Assembly: GCF_019703515.2 (NCBI RefSeq)
Contig: NC_059393.1
Location: forward strand, 16,116,501-16,180,500
Source: Myxocyprinus asiaticus
Taxonomy: Eukaryota; Chordata; Actinopteri; Cypriniformes; Catostomidae
DNA: 64,000 bases
Direction of reading: 5' to 3'
Below are positions 1 through 11,590 of this stretch, piece after piece. The notes beneath the pieces were generated by a model, which saw nothing but the letters and a program-made list of their open reading frames with translations, made no database searches and was not told the origin of the DNA. Positions within the stretch are counted from its first letter, which is position 1; the number at the start of each line of letters is the position of its first letter. A program made the translations under genes and the position numbers.

Positions 1-584
1 GTTCAATTCAAGTAAAGATCAGTCGACACCATTTGCGGCATATATTAATTAATTTATTTGGACTTGCCCATAATTTTTTTATTTATAAAAAAAAGCTCAA
101 ATCTGGGTTCCAGTGATGTATAATGAAAGTGAATGGGTGCCGATTTTTTTACGTTCAAATACTCACTTTTTCAAAAGTATAGCCACAAGACAAAATGTGT
201 GTAAACATGATTTTAGTGTGATAAAATTACTTACTAACCTTTTCTGTGTAAAGTTATAGCCAATTGTGCAACTTCATTGCCATGACGATAAAATGTCAAC
301 AAAATATAAAACCCTAAAACGATTGTAGAAACAACGATTTACTTAACGATGAACTTTACAGCTCAAATAATACATGAGTTTTAATAGAAAAATTAATGTA
401 AGTGCTTTTATAAAATTATAAGCTTCAAATTTCTGCTTTTAAACCCTCCAAAAATTGGCCACATTCACCTCCATTGTAAGTGCCTCACTGTAACCTCGAT
501 TTTAACTTTTTTTAAGAAAAGGAGGTACGAGTCCAAATTTTTTTGTGTGATCTTAACTTGTATTGAACCTGGAATATTCCTTTA
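1..584. repeat. MITE family A, copy 1 (cut by window start)
   Basis: This is a non-coding repeat of about 600 bp. Its ends are inverted copies of each other: the start reads 'gttcaattcaagt' and the end reads 'acttgtattgaac' followed by 'ctggaatattccttta'. Three further copies lie at 5095-5726, 14896-15178 and 15977-16601, and share the internal phrases 'aaaattataagcttcaaat' and 'aaaccctccaaaaattggc'. No ORF is present. Long terminal inverted repeats without coding capacity indicate a MITE. I cannot assign the parent transposase family; an hAT-type element is a guess. Confidence 0.75.
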
Positions 585-3222
585 ATTTAATTTGTATAAA
601 CACATGAAAGACTTCAGATTATACCCATGGGACCTGTGAGACTGGTCACACTGTGAATTCGGCAACAGAAGTTCGAATGTTCTGCTGCTTAGATCCATCT
701 GTGCTTACCAAAATTCAAACCACTGCCCCAGTGGCCAAAGCTGGAAGTGCTGTTTAGGTGAAATGTCCTCAGGGTGGTGCCAAAAGAGAGTTAGTTTTAG
801 CTGTAAATTATGTAATACAGTCAACAGGAATGCATATTTTATTAACCCTAATCTCTTACCCAAACCCCAAAATCTAACCACCAATGAAGTAAAAATAATA
901 ATTTAGAGGCAAAAAGAATCTGAATCATTCCAGAGATCAAAATTATTTATGTGATCGTGATTACTTCATGGCTTCTATGGGACCAGAACCCACTCATACA
1001 ATGGGAAAAGGTGTATATGTTTGAATGATGCAAAAATGTTTAATAGGGGATGTATGGGGTAATTTTAGGGTACATCAATTTCCCATTTAATTGCAGATGC
1101 TCAGTGGTTGTAACCTGCATCCTGACATCTTGGTTCTGGGAACGCAGTTCCAGAGACAACTTTTTTGAGCCAGTCACTTGAGTTTTAAATAAAACATCCT
1201 ACATGCATTTAGAGGGTGATAGCACTGCAAAAATGTACACAATCCTAAGCCCTTCACTAGCGAGTATCATCCATCTAATATAATATGATGAAATTTGAAA
1301 ATATCCTTTGCAACTGCAGTAAACCTTGAGGTCTATTTTCCATGTTTAAACTATCTGCTTATGGACCTCTATGTTTATCTCAAAATGATCAATAAAATCG
1401 ATTGTGATATTATTCATGAAAGTTGCTATATATATATTGACTTTACTTACTGCTTAGCAATATTCTCTTCAAACTGTTGATCTGCCAGTACAGTAGTTGA
1501 CCTAAAAGAGAAAATTCAGTGAAGGAGCTGACATTTCACAATAACGTTTGCTATAGTGCTCCTTGCGTTAAGAATGCATCGCGTACTTGTGTTGTGTACG
1601 CAGTCTGACACATTTTGGAATGCAACAACACAAGAAATCGAGCTTGCGTAGCTACAGCAGAAGCATCTGGAAATTATGCCGCATGTAGCATAAACGAAGG
1701 CTTCATTTGCCAAGGGTGCTTTAATTTGTTCTTCCATTGTATGAATCAGGCTTTACAGTATATATTGTTCCGTTTTTGTTTTCTTATTCACTGCTCGCTT
1801 TTGCTGATTATCCCACTAGTTCCACATTGATAAAGCTATTCTTGAACTGCCGAAGCAATTATGTAGAAGACTATCAACAGAAACAGGATACACAATCCTC
1901 TGAAAAAGTGTAATTTATCTTTCAAATGTTAAAGAGTAATAAAATATTGTCACTGAAAGCTTGGAATTTCAATGCTCTCGTTTAGAATGTCATCGCCGCT
2001 GACAATTCTAATCCTTAAAGGGAATGTCAGGGTTGTCTTGTCATTGTCATACATCTTCAGGGCTTTTCTAAACTCCTGGCTTCTCCGGGGGAAACAGAGT
2101 TCTCCAGAAAGTTTGGAAGGACAAAACTGAAAAGTTTGAAATTGAATATAAACATTCACAAATACATTTTTGTGCTCTTTTAAACTATTCCTTTTCATCA
2201 AAGGCATTTTATAGTCATCATCTCCCATGATGTACTTTCTGAGTCGGCACAAAGCAGCGGAGCACAGAGTCCAATGGTTCAGTTTCTGTTTACATGGAAG
2301 AGATGGATGACTTTGATGGCTTTCCAGCAAAGGCTTAGAGGTGCTAACAGCCCTGAGGATATAGATGCACCGAACCCCAGATAGGTGATGCATTGCAAAT
2401 GACTGCTGTCCGCCGCTGTCAGAGGCATTTACATTTTCAATCATTATTATTTGAACCCAGGAGCACAGCGTGATAAAATGTAATCCATGGGAACTTTTCG
2501 TGCTCTTGTGGAGAAAGTCATTGCATGTGGTATTGATCTACTTCTTCTTCTCGGCCCGTTATTAGATTCTACAGTGGACTCAAGATCCCATGGAAAATGT
2601 TTATGGATCATTGGTCATGAAATAGTTGATTGTGTTTGAGGTCTCTTTTATGAAGGGAAGGGAGGACTATTTACATTTTATTTGGCACGTCGTTTACAAA
2701 TGCCCCAGCAGCCACTGAAATTGAAAACATAAATCTGGCCAATGTGAAATTAAGTATCTTCTGGCCCTTAGAAACTGTGGAAAATACTCAGGAGTGTGGC
2801 CTAGCGTAGAAAGCCAATGTCAGGCGGCTCTGTCTTTTTGGACAGGGTTGAATAGGTTAGGCTGCCCTCATAGCTATAGTGTACAACTGTAGATGTTTTC
2901 AGCACAAATACTGGCCCAGTTTGTCTGATGCAACCTTTCTTGCTGATGAATGTCCTATCCAGGCGGCTCTCAGGACACTTGTTTTCCTAAGGCATTTGCC
3001 AAAATACTTTTTGTCTCCAGAGGGAGGGATGCCCAGTTGGTAAGCGTGTGTTGAGGAAATGTTATATAGCGACTGAGAAACTAGAGGCAGTTGATGTGTA
3101 CATCCTGAAATATTTACCGCTACATTATTATGTGTTTTTTAGAATGCATTTACTGAGGTGTACATTTGTAAATGGATTGCAATAAAGCACAGCATGCATT
3201 AAAGTTAAAAATGTGTGCTAAT
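585..3222. other. Non-coding stretch, no recognised gene
   Basis: I see no exon with splice sites and no recognisable domain here. An open minus-strand frame of 164 codons (2444-1950) has no motif I recognise and no splice context. If ncan extends upstream, this is either intron or flank of its central exons. The EGF1 and chondroitin-sulfate exons expected before 10844 were looked for and not found. Confidence 0.5.
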
Positions 3223-3650
3223 GGGACCTGGGTAGCTCAGAGAGTATCGACGCTGACTACCACCCCTGGAGTCGCGAGTTCAAATCCAGGGTGTACTGAG
3301 TGACTCCAGCCAGGTCTCCTAAGCAACCAAATTGGCCCGGTTGCTAGGAAGGGTAGAGTCACATGGGGTAACCTCCTCGTGGTCGTGATTAGTGGTTCTC
3401 GCTCTCAATGTGGCGCGTGGTAAGTTGTCCGTGTTTTGCGGAGAGTGGCATGAGCCTCCACATGCTATGAGTCTCCGCGGTGTCATGCACGACGAGCCAC
3501 GTGATAAGATGCGCGGATTGACTATCTCAGAAGCGGAAGCAACTGAGACTTGTCCTCCACCACCCGGATTGAGGTGAGTAACCGCACCACCACGAGGACC
3601 TACTAAGTAGTGGGAATTGTGCATTCCAAATTGGGAGAAAAAAATAAATA
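3223..3650 (+). repeat. tRNA-derived SINE, copy 1
   Basis: The head is tRNA-like: an A-box-like 'tgggtagctcag' at the start and a B-box-like 'gcgagttcaaatcc' about 45 bp later. These are the internal RNA polymerase III promoter boxes of tRNA-derived SINEs. The body then runs about 350 bp and ends in an A-rich tail 'gggagaaaaaaataaata'. Two near-full-length copies lie on the minus strand at 6322-6763 and 15280-15720. Short ORFs in both strands are by-products of the GC-rich body and are not genes. Confidence 0.88.
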
Positions 3651-4269
3651 CATTTGTGCTATTGTCAGAGCTATGTAGTGCTCATGTGGGCAGTGTGGAT
3701 TTGAGTACCCACTGCTCATTTTTTTCATTCGTATTTTTGTCTTGTTTTCCAGTAAAAAAAAAAAAAAAGATTTTCATTCTTAAAATCAAGAGTAATTTAC
3801 TTGAGAAGCAAAATTGTGTAAGACAAAGAGACTTTTCTGAGAATATATACTGGAGTAAATTAATGTTTCTTACCCAATTGGCAAACTGTTTTTTTCTTGT
3901 TTTAAAGCATAAACCTGACTAACCTTTGTTTGATTTATGTTTCAAAACCAAAGAAGAAAAAAACAATTCTCCATGTGGTAAGGACATTAAATGGTAACAC
4001 TACAATAAGGTTGTGTTTGTTAACATTTGTTATATACAATAGTTAACATTAACTATCAATGAACAGTACTTTTAAAGAAATTATTAATCTTGGTTAATGT
4101 TAATATCAACAAAGACTAATATATTTTAAAACATTTTAAAGTTAACATCACAATAGTAACACTTTACAATAAGGTTGTATTTGTTAACATTTGTTAACTA
4201 AATTAGTCATCATGAACTAACATTGAACAATAATTTTACAACACTTATAAATCTTGGTTCATTTAAATA

Positions 4270-4835
4270 CACTCACCGACTACTTTATTAGGACACCTGT
4301 ATTATATGTACACCTGTACACCGACCTATTCATGCGGTTATCTAATCAGCCAGTCGTGTGGCTGCAGTGCAGTGCATAAAATCAAGCAGATACAGGTCAG
4401 GAGCTTCAGTTAATGTTCACATTAACCATCAGAATGGGGAAAAAATGTGATCTCAGTGATTTGGACGGTGGCATGATTGTTGGTGCCAGATGGGCTGGTT
4501 TGAGTATTTCTGTAACTGCTGATCTCCTGGGATTTTCATGCACAACAGTCTCTGGAGTTTACTCAGAATGGTGCCAAAAACAAAAAAACATACTGTGAGC
4601 AGCAGTTCTGCGGACGGAAACGCCCTGTTGATGAGAGAGGTCAGCGGAGATTGGCCAGACTGGTTCGAGCTGACAGAAAGGCTACGGTAACTCAGATAAC
4701 CCCTCTGTACAATTGTAGTGAGCAGAATAGCATCTCAGAATTCACAACCTTGAGGCGGATGGGCTACAACAGCAGAAGACCACGTCGGGCACTTTATTAG
4801 GACCATAGTGTTCCTAATAAAGTGCTTTGTGCATG
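4270..4835 (+). mobile_element. Short non-autonomous Tc1-like transposon
   Basis: The ends form imperfect inverted repeats sharing 'ctttattagga' (left 'cactcaccgac...', right end read inverted 'catgcacaaagcac...'), with TA on both sides, the Tc1/mariner target site. Inside is the N-terminal part of a Tc1-type transposase, then a broken remainder. At 566 bp it is far shorter than an autonomous 1.3-1.6 kb Tc1 element. It carries the same transposase fragment as the fold-back element at 27799-28672. Confidence 0.75.
4434..4790 (+). pseudogene. Tc1-type transposase N-terminal remnant
   Basis: Starting at ATG 4434 the frame reads MGKKCDLSDLDGG and continues into a helix-turn-helix-like stretch with 'LSISVTADLLGFS' and 'YSEWCQKQ', which resembles the DNA-binding (paired-like) domain of Tc1 transposases. 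The frame ends at 4598. Downstream sequence up to about 4790 continues the same family out of frame. There is no DDE catalytic domain, so it cannot be active. Confidence 0.7.
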
Positions 4836-5094
4836 TATATACTAACACATTTTTAAAATGTATTTAAGTATTATACATTAACATTAAAAAGTAACAATTT
4901 ACAATAAGTCTGTATTCGTAAACATTTGTTAACTATATATGCTAAGACATTTTTTCAATTTAAATTAAAGTTGTATATATTAACCTTAGTGCATTATGAA
5001 GGAACATTAACCAAGGTAAATAAATAGTAAATGATGTACCTGATGCATTAAATAATGTTAACGAATAGAACGTTATTCTTTAAAAAGAAGTCTT

Positions 5095-5726
5095 AAAGGA
5101 ATGTTCCGGGTTCAATACAAGTTAAAGCTCAATCGACAGTATTTGTGGCATAATAATGAATACCACTCAAATTATTTTCGACTCGTCCCTCCTTTTCTTT
5201 AAAAAAAGCATAAATCTGGGTGACAGTGAGGCACTTAGAATGGAAGTGAAAGGGGGCCAATTTTTGAACGTTAAAATACTCACTGTTTCAAAAGTACAGC
5301 CACAAGACATATACAATATTTGTGTAAACATGATTTTATTGTGATAAAATCACTTACTAACCTTTTCTGTGTAACGTTATAGCCAATTTTACAACTTCCT
5401 TACCATGACAATATAATGTCAATAAACACTAAAACCCTAAAACGACTGTAAAAATTACAATTTAAACAACTTTACAGCTCAAATAATACAAGAGTTTTAA
5501 TATAAGAATTAATGTAAGTGCTTTTATAAAATTATAAGCTTCAAATTTCTGCTTTTAAACCCTCCAAAAATTGGCCCCATTCACTTCCGTTGTAAGTGTC
5601 TCACTGTAACCTCAATTTTTGCTTTTTTTTAAAGAAAAGGAGGGAGGAGTCTAAATACATTTTTGTGGTAATCAACATTATGCCACAAATGCTGTCGACT
5701 GAGCTTAACTTGTGTTGAACCCGGGA
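5095..5726. repeat. MITE family A, copy 2
   Basis: This copy begins 'ttaaaggaatgttccgggtt' and its right end carries the inverse 'acttgtgttgaacccggga'. The last bases expected at the right terminus are replaced at 5727 by LINE sequence. It is about 630 bp, has no gene, and has the same internal phrases as the other three copies. The short ORF at 5156-5344 is incidental. Confidence 0.8.
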
Positions 5727-5921
5727 CCCTCACTATTAGCACTGGTGCTCCTCAGGGATGCGTTCTCTCTCCACTGCTCTTCTCCCTGTACACGAATGAC
5801 TGCACTGCAAAGGACCCCTGTGTCAAGCTCCTGAAGTTTGCAGACGACACCTTGGTCATTGGCCTAATCCGCGACGTTGACGAGTCTGCATACAGATGGG
5901 AGGTTGAACAGTTAGACACAG
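5727..5921 (+). pseudogene. LINE reverse transcriptase fragment
   Basis: In frame from 5727 the translation contains STGAPQGCVLSPLLFSLYT, the conserved PQG block of non-LTR reverse transcriptases, and then KFADDTLVIG, with the catalytic F-A-D-D box. It breaks off after WEVEQL. Only about 65 codons of the palm domain remain. A matching downstream piece of the same kind of LINE begins at 8441. The clade is not certain; the sequence style and the 'attctgattctgatt' tail of the second piece suggest Rex1/Babar-like LINEs, at low confidence. Confidence 0.75.
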
Positions 5922-6321
5922 TGCCTTCACACAACCGTAAAGTGTTCACTGAATGCAGACAGGGTTTCGTCTTCATGCAATTCAGCATTAGGACAATCAT
6001 TGCCACATGAAGCAATTGATAAGAGTGACACACACATACATATTATTAAGATGTCTTTTCACAGTTAACCTACTTCATGCCACAAAACTTGTTTTATTCA
6101 TTTATAAGTGGTACCATGCAATGCAGCTGATCAGTTGAGCACTGGTGGTCCACATTGCACTGGCCAGTCGGCTGCAGTTGGGTATGGCATTCGCAGTTAG
6201 GTTGACCAGACGGCACTTTAAAACCGGGGACAGTCCCGATTTTACAAGTCATGTACCGCATCAGGGTTGACTTACTGTCGGGACACCTTTTGTCCTAATA
6301 ATTAGTCTAAGGCAGTTATAG

Positions 6322-6763
6322 GTTTTTTTTTTCCCCCTTTTCGCCCCAATTTGAAATGCCCAATTTCCAATGCGCTCTCTAAGTCCTCGTGGTGGTTTAG
6401 TGACTCTCCTCAATCCAGGTGGCGGAAGACGAATCTCAGTTGCCTCCGCGTCTGAGACCATCAATTCATGCATCTTATCACGTGGCTTGTTGAGCGCGTT
6501 ACCGTGGCGACATGGCGCGTGTGGAGGCTTCATGCTATTCTCCGCGGCATCCACGCACAACTCACCACGCGCCCCACAGAGAGCAAGAACCACATTATAG
6601 CGACCACGAGGAGGTTACCCATGTGACTCTACCCTCCCTAGCAACCGGGCCAATTTGGTTGCTTAGGAGACCTTGCTGGAGTCACTCAGCATGCCCTGGA
6701 TTCAAACCCGCAAATCCAGGGATGGTAGTAAGCGTCTTTACTCGCTGAGCCACCCAGGCCCCC
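6322..6763 (-). repeat. tRNA-derived SINE, copy 2
   Basis: Read on the minus strand this begins with a tRNA-like head ('ggcctgggtggctcagcgag') and ends in an A-rich tail (plus-strand T run at 6328-6337). The body matches the copy at 3223-3650 in inverse orientation, for example 'tggtttagtgactctcctc' against the equivalent segment. ORFs of 76-110 codons on both strands fall entirely within the SINE. Confidence 0.88.
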
Positions 6764-8440
6764 AGGCAGCTATAGTTTGATTGCTTTAAATAAGCGTTTT
6801 TAAGAATCGGTATATTTTAATTTTTACATATTGCAGTGCAATGAACAAAGAACGATGTGGTTCAGGGAATATACAGACTTAAAGTAGGGTGCATCCAAGA
6901 CAGATGAGCATTCATGCCAGTGAATTATAACAGCTACAGCAGTAAATAACAAATGATATACAATAATAATAATAACAAATAAATTGGAAGATATTGTTAC
7001 ATTTAATATTTAATATAATACAATAAGTATATACATGGCAGTGAAAGTGCTAATTTCAAGCTCAAATCATTCTGACATCCATGTTTTTGAATGGGAATAT
7101 GGGTGGCCTTTACCTACTGGGTCGTATATGTGGCTGTCCTGTGTGCCTTTTATTATCAGACAAATGTGAAGGCTATGTGTAAATGCAGATTTTAAATTCA
7201 CTGGTCGAGCTTTTGAGAGAAGAGCATTCATGAACTTCCTTTAGCATAATTAGACTGATTTACAACAGGTGAGATTATTACAGTAAATCCAATAATATGA
7301 GTACAGTATTAGGTTATTTTAGGATAAACATCATACAAATTCCTGAAAATTTTATTTTTACGTTCCAAAGGTTATAGTAACTTTTCGCTGGATAGACTTA
7401 CTAACTGTAAAAATCTCACCTGTAGTAAATCAGTCTATCTACTGGGAACTTACTACAACCTTTGGAATGTGAAAATAACATTTTGGTGAATTTTAGTTCA
7501 TTAATTTTTAAAATAATCTAATACTACTTATATTATTGGACGTACTGTAAAAATCTCACTGGGAACTTACTACAACCTTTGGAATGTGAAAATAATGTTT
7601 TCGTTAATTTTAGTGATTTATTTTTCATAAGTGAATACTGTACATGCATATCCATCACTCTGGCGATCTACTAAACCTGTGAAATGTTTTTTTTTTTATA
7701 TTTTTTTTTTAATAACAGTGTTTTTTTTATGATATAGCATGCAAGTCAATAGTCAAATAAATGACTGCTCTGACGCCAGTGACAATTTAGTTGTGTGTGG
7801 AGTTTTCAGACGGTCCCTTACGCACCATAGGTGAATATCCAACGAATATCGAACCTAAAACAAACTTTACCCCGCAGTTAAATGTAAGCCTGTATCTTTA
7901 CAATGTAGGCATATGCTTCAAGAGTCTTATGAATGTATGGTTATTTTCGTAATCTCATTTAAATCCATGCCTTTTCAAACCGGAGCAACGTCAAAGACAG
8001 CAGGTTTCTGAGTAGGGTTGTCTGATAAATCTGGCTATTTGATAAGAGAGATAGCTCAGCTGCAATAAACGTGGTGAGTTTTGGTGAATAAATGGTAAAG
8101 AATTTAATATTAACTGAGACAAATTCATTTGAATAATTAAACAGCAGAGAACTTTTATTCTGTCTCACAGCACTGTGGAAGACGATGGTGCAGGTTGACC
8201 AATCAGAAGAAAGGGGCGTTTCAGGTCCACCCATACTGTATATGCAAATCAAATATTCAAGCCATATAGTAGTGAAATCAAATAATCAAAACGCACAGTG
8301 TCCCGTGGCTATTTTTCCAATTTCCTATTTTTAACTTGAGAATTAAATCGAAATTACAAAAAACAGGTCATTATTGTTTTTTTAATACTGGTTTTGTAAA
8401 CGAATTCCTAATTGAATATGAAATGAACTAATGATACACG
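6764..8440. other. Non-coding stretch between two LINE fragments
   Basis: This holds AT-rich DNA, the fold-back repeat at 7255-7640, and T-rich runs near 7688-7730. No exon or gene is recognised. The flanking LINE pieces meet at the same reverse transcriptase codons, so this stretch may be later inserted DNA. Confidence 0.5.
7255..7640. repeat. Fold-back repeat with internal direct duplication
   Basis: Near 7258-7295 the sequence 'caacaggtgagatt...acagtaaat' is mirrored in inverse at 7405-7430 ('actgtaaaaatctcacctg'). Near 7350-7380 'gttccaaaggttatagtaa' is mirrored by 'ttactacaacctttggaat' at 7449. The block 'tgggaacttactacaacctt' also recurs directly at about 7559. The result is a potential stem-loop plus a direct repeat. 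No coding sequence is present. Confidence 0.65.
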
Positions 8441-9018
8441 GATTGAACAGCTAGCTGTCTGGTGTGGTCACAACAACCTTGAGCTGAACACACTCAAAAC
8501 AGTGGAGATGATAGTGGACTTCAGGAGAAATCCCCCCGCATGTGCCTCGAGGAAACGTGCAGGTAGAATTATTCTGGACCCCACACACTCTGCCCACTCC
8601 CTTTTTGAACTGTTGCCCTCTGGCCGGTGCTGCAGAGCAATGAGCGCCAGGACATCCAGGCACAAGAACAGTTTTACCCTCAGGCCATTTTCCTAATGAA
8701 CAATTAAACTTCAGGACTCCCATAGTGCAATAATGTATAAATATGTTATGTACATATTTAAATTCACTCATATTTAATTCAATAACTGTACATACCCTTA
8801 CCTTGCACATATATTACCACTTGCATATGTACATATGCCAGTCTATGTTATATGTCCTATTTTTTTTTTTTACTATTCATACTCTTACCTTGTTTTATAT
8901 TCTGTGTCTCACTGTAATGTTCTGTGTGCACTTGCTTGTTTCTCTTACCACCCAAAAACATCCTTGTGTACGTGAGCACACTTGGCAATAAAGCTCATTC
9001 TGATTCTGATTTTTCTAA
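8441..9018 (+). pseudogene. LINE 3' fragment with internally deleted reverse transcriptase
   Basis: The frame begins IEQLAVWCGHNNLELN and reaches EMIVDFRRNPP, the reverse transcriptase segment just after the FADD box. It then jumps to ILDPTHSAHSLFELLPSGRC, which in this LINE type belongs near the C-terminus, so much of the middle is missing. The AT-rich 3' UTR contains AATAAAG near 8987 and ends in a short repeated tail 'attctgattctgatt'. It is the 3' counterpart of the fragment at 5727-5921. Confidence 0.7.
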
Positions 9019-9744
9019 TTCTGATATTCCTTTAATATCTTGTGCAGTTTTGCTTCTCATGTAAATAAACCTTTTTATAAAGATAATTAGACACAAAATA
9101 AAAATAAATAAATAAATAACATGTCTGCTCTTTATTGGAGAGGAGGGTGATACTGGGATGTATTAATGAGTCAAGTCAAGCATAACTGTGTTATATACGC
9201 TCCATGATCCTGGGACTGAGTGTCTAGACAAGCCAAACCTTACCCTGTGTGAAATTAGCTGGCCCTTTGACTCAAGATACCATCTGCCTCTGCACTGCTT
9301 TGATATAGAGGAGCCCCTCTTTCATCCCAGCATGTTTCTTCTCCCTCTAAAACCTCATTAATCCAACCATGGGTGTTTCATACTCCAGGCAAAGTAGAGA
9401 TGATCCTGCTGCCATTTGCCTTTACCCTCTCTGAAGCCCAGGAGATGCGCTCACATGGTTTGAAGGCAAGAGGTTCTTGTTTGCCAGCTGTGTCTTAATT
9501 GATTTTGCCCTCAAGCTTGAGATTGTGGAGGCAGGTGAAAACTTTTAGATTCAGAATGTGTGTCCATGACTGAGTTTTTGTGTAAGTGTGGCTACAGTAT
9601 GTTTATATGTGAGAGTTAGTGATTTTAAATCTTTGCAATATAATTTCCAGATTACCATACAAAGCAAATTTGCATAAGGTTTACAAAAAGATGCCCACAT
9701 TTGTGATACTATGATATTCATTAAAACATCTCAGTTTGTGTTCC
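9019..9744. other. Non-coding stretch
   Basis: I recognise no exon, RNA gene or repeat here apart from a short 'aaataaataaat' tract near 9100. Confidence 0.5.
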
Positions 9745-10304
9745 CTTTAAAGAGAGAGTTCACCCAAAAATGAAAATTCTCCAAAAAGTACATAAAGGCA
9801 TTATAAAATTAATCCATACAACTCCAGTGTTTTAATCCATATCTTCAGAAGTGATATGATAGGTGGGGGTAAGAAACCAAGATCAATATTTAAGTCTTTT
9901 TTGCTAGAAATTCTTCTCCCTGCCCAGTAGGGGGCGATACGTATGAAGAATGTGAATCACCAAAAACACAAGAAGAATAATGTGAAAATGAAAGTTAAAG
10001 TGGAGATTGACTGAGCAGGAAGGAGAATTTATAGTAAAAAAGGACTTAAATATTGATCTGTTTCTCACCCACACCTATCATATCGCTTCTGAAGACATTG
10101 ATTTAACCACTGGAGTCATATGGATTACTTTTATGCTGATTTATGTGATATTTGGAGCTTCAATTTTTTTGGCACCTATACTCTTGCATTGTATGGCCCA
10201 AAAGAGAAGAAGAAGAAATTCTTCTAGAAATCTTCATTTGAGTTTAGCAGATGAAAGAAAGTCATACACATCTGGGATGGTATAAGGGTGAACTATCCCT
10301 TTAA
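9745..10304. repeat. MITE family C (hAT-like style), full copy
   Basis: The left end 'tttaaagagagagttcaccc' and the right end 'gggtgaactatccctttaa' are inverted repeats. Inside, 'cttcagaagtgatatgatag' (9844) is mirrored by 'ctatcatatcgcttctgaag' (10076), so most of the element is palindromic. The 92-codon ORF at 10007-10285 lies wholly inside it and is not a gene. A second, longer copy is split by an L2 element at 34838-36725. At 10305-10402 another MITE fragment abuts. Confidence 0.8.
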
Positions 10305-10843
10305 GAATGAAAGTCATACGGGTTCGGTGACATGAGGCTGAGTAAATTATGACAGAATTTTCTTTTTTTTTTAAAATGTACTCACCCTCATGTTTTTTCT
10401 AAAAGCATGAGCCAGAGTCTAGAATGTGTTTTCAACCGAACTGGTTGGCTTATTCCCCCCTGTGTCTACAAAGATTTGATATTCACAGCTGGTCCACTCT
10501 TGTTCGAATCTGTCTTTCGCATACGTGTTTTTAAAAAGAGTCAAACTCATTATTACGTTAATTTCAGTCCAAGTGTTGTACAAGCTCATTTATGAAACGC
10601 CAGCAAGACATTTTTCTTCAGCAGCATTTCCAGTGTAAGGATAATTGGAAAATATAGCAATGTTAGGACATTATGTTAGTTTGAAAAGAGGAAAATAATA
10701 AGCATAGAATCTCATCTTTGTGGTTTGTCATTTTCATAGCACCTGTGGTGCTCTCTCAGGTTCTGATGGAAAGGTAAAGAAATGCTTAACCCAGTGTATT
10801 GTTTCTGAATTTCATAATCTATCCTTTATCTTTGTCCTCACAG

Positions 10844-10957
10844 ATACTGACGATTGTCAGTCCAATCCATGTCAGAACGGAGGCACCTGTATAGACGAGA
10901 TCAACTCATTTGTATGCCTGTGTCTGCCCAGCTATGGTGGAGCCACTTGTGAGAAAG
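10844..10957 (+). CDS. ncan: ncan exon: calcium-binding EGF-like domain
   Basis: This is an internal exon of 114 bp between a pyrimidine-rich acceptor ending 'ctcacag' and a donor 'gtaatg', with phase 1 at both ends. It encodes one EGF-like module with six cysteines (DDC, NPC, GTC, FVC, LC, ATC) and the D-x-D-x-C start of calcium-binding EGF repeats. 'NPCQNGGTC' and '[10 protein letters not shown]' are typical of the EGF next to the lectin domain in lecticans. It is the first exon of this gene visible in the window. Neurocan has two EGF modules, and the first is not seen. In the protein it lies just before the C-type lectin domain in the extracellular G3 region. The call as neurocan rather than another lectican comes from the last exon and the hapln4 neighbour. 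Confidence 0.93.
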
Positions 10958-11231
10958 GTAATGAAATAACACCTGCACACCCACAATCACACAGACTTTT
11001 TTTACAATATTGGTGAGGATATGTCATAGACCATTGAAGTGGTTTATCCGAACACCCAGATCACCACTGGATCATTGGACCAAATGTTCCTCAAATAATT
11101 CCCAGGTTGTTTGATAAGACATCTTAAGATAGCATAAAATACTACGGGTAAATTTAATAGAATATGTAGCCTCAATATCTATGTTTCAGCAACAATTTCT
11201 GATATCTGTGCTTGTCTGTATGACAACTCAA

Positions 11232-11446
11232 AATTATATAGAGACTTGTGTCACCGGACCTACTCGACCCACCCCGAGCAGGATTTGAACCGACGATTCC
11301 CGGCATAGGAGTCAGACGCGCTAGAAAGGAGGCTATAAAATCCATGGTTCTAGCCTCGGTTGCTAGTGCGTGTTTTATGGCCAGGAGAGTGAGGTTTACA
11401 CACTGCACAGCTATCATGTACCAGCTGGCTACCGTTACAATCACCC
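11232..11446 (-). repeat. Short SINE-like repeat with B-box (family S2), copy 1
   Basis: Read on the minus strand it ends 'cggttcaaatcctgctcgg' followed by 'gtgggtcgagtagg', a tRNA-like 3' half with a B-box. The start carries 'agccagctggtacatgatag'. The same unit recurs at 30775-30957 (minus) and 58620-58800 (plus), with a more diverged piece at 11490-11590. The overlapping ORFs are not genes. Confidence 0.65.
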
Positions 11447-11489
11447 CCCTAAACCTCACTCCCATCTGGGTCACAGTGCCAGTGTAAAC

Positions 11490-11590
11490 GGTCCTACTTA
11501 AACCTTCCTGAACGGGATTCGAACCAGTGATCGGGAGTCGGACGTGCTAGCAAGGAGGCTATTAAAGCCATATAATCCACAGCGGTGTCA
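11490..11590 (-). repeat. Family S2 SINE-like fragment
   Basis: The tRNA-like half recurs here: read on the minus strand it contains 'actggttcgaatcccgttc' and 'tagcctccttgctagcacg'. It is partial and lies about 45 bp from the previous copy in the same orientation. Confidence 0.55.

Larger units (their letters stand above)
3994..5081. repeat. Tandem-like AT-rich repeat, interrupted by a Tc1 derivative
   Basis: The phrase 'gtaacactttacaataagg' (with small changes) followed by 'tttgttaacatttgtta' occurs at about 3994, 4157 and 4892, so this is a diverged repeated unit rich in TTAAC. The 566-bp element at 4270-4835 has inserted into it. No coding potential is seen. Confidence 0.65.

Noticed and set aside
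1950..2444. Minus-strand open frame of 164 codons
   Set aside because: It has no recognisable domain, signal sequence or splice context, and its composition looks like chance translation of AT-rich DNA.
3223..3300. A tRNA gene at the head of the SINE
   Set aside because: The tRNA-like boxes are followed by a SINE body and A-rich tail and recur with the same body at two other places, so this is a SINE head.
10738..10774. A possible tiny exon between an AG and a GTAAAG just before the EGF exon
   Set aside because: The acceptor lacks a polypyrimidine tract, the sequence encodes no domain, and lecticans have no such exon.
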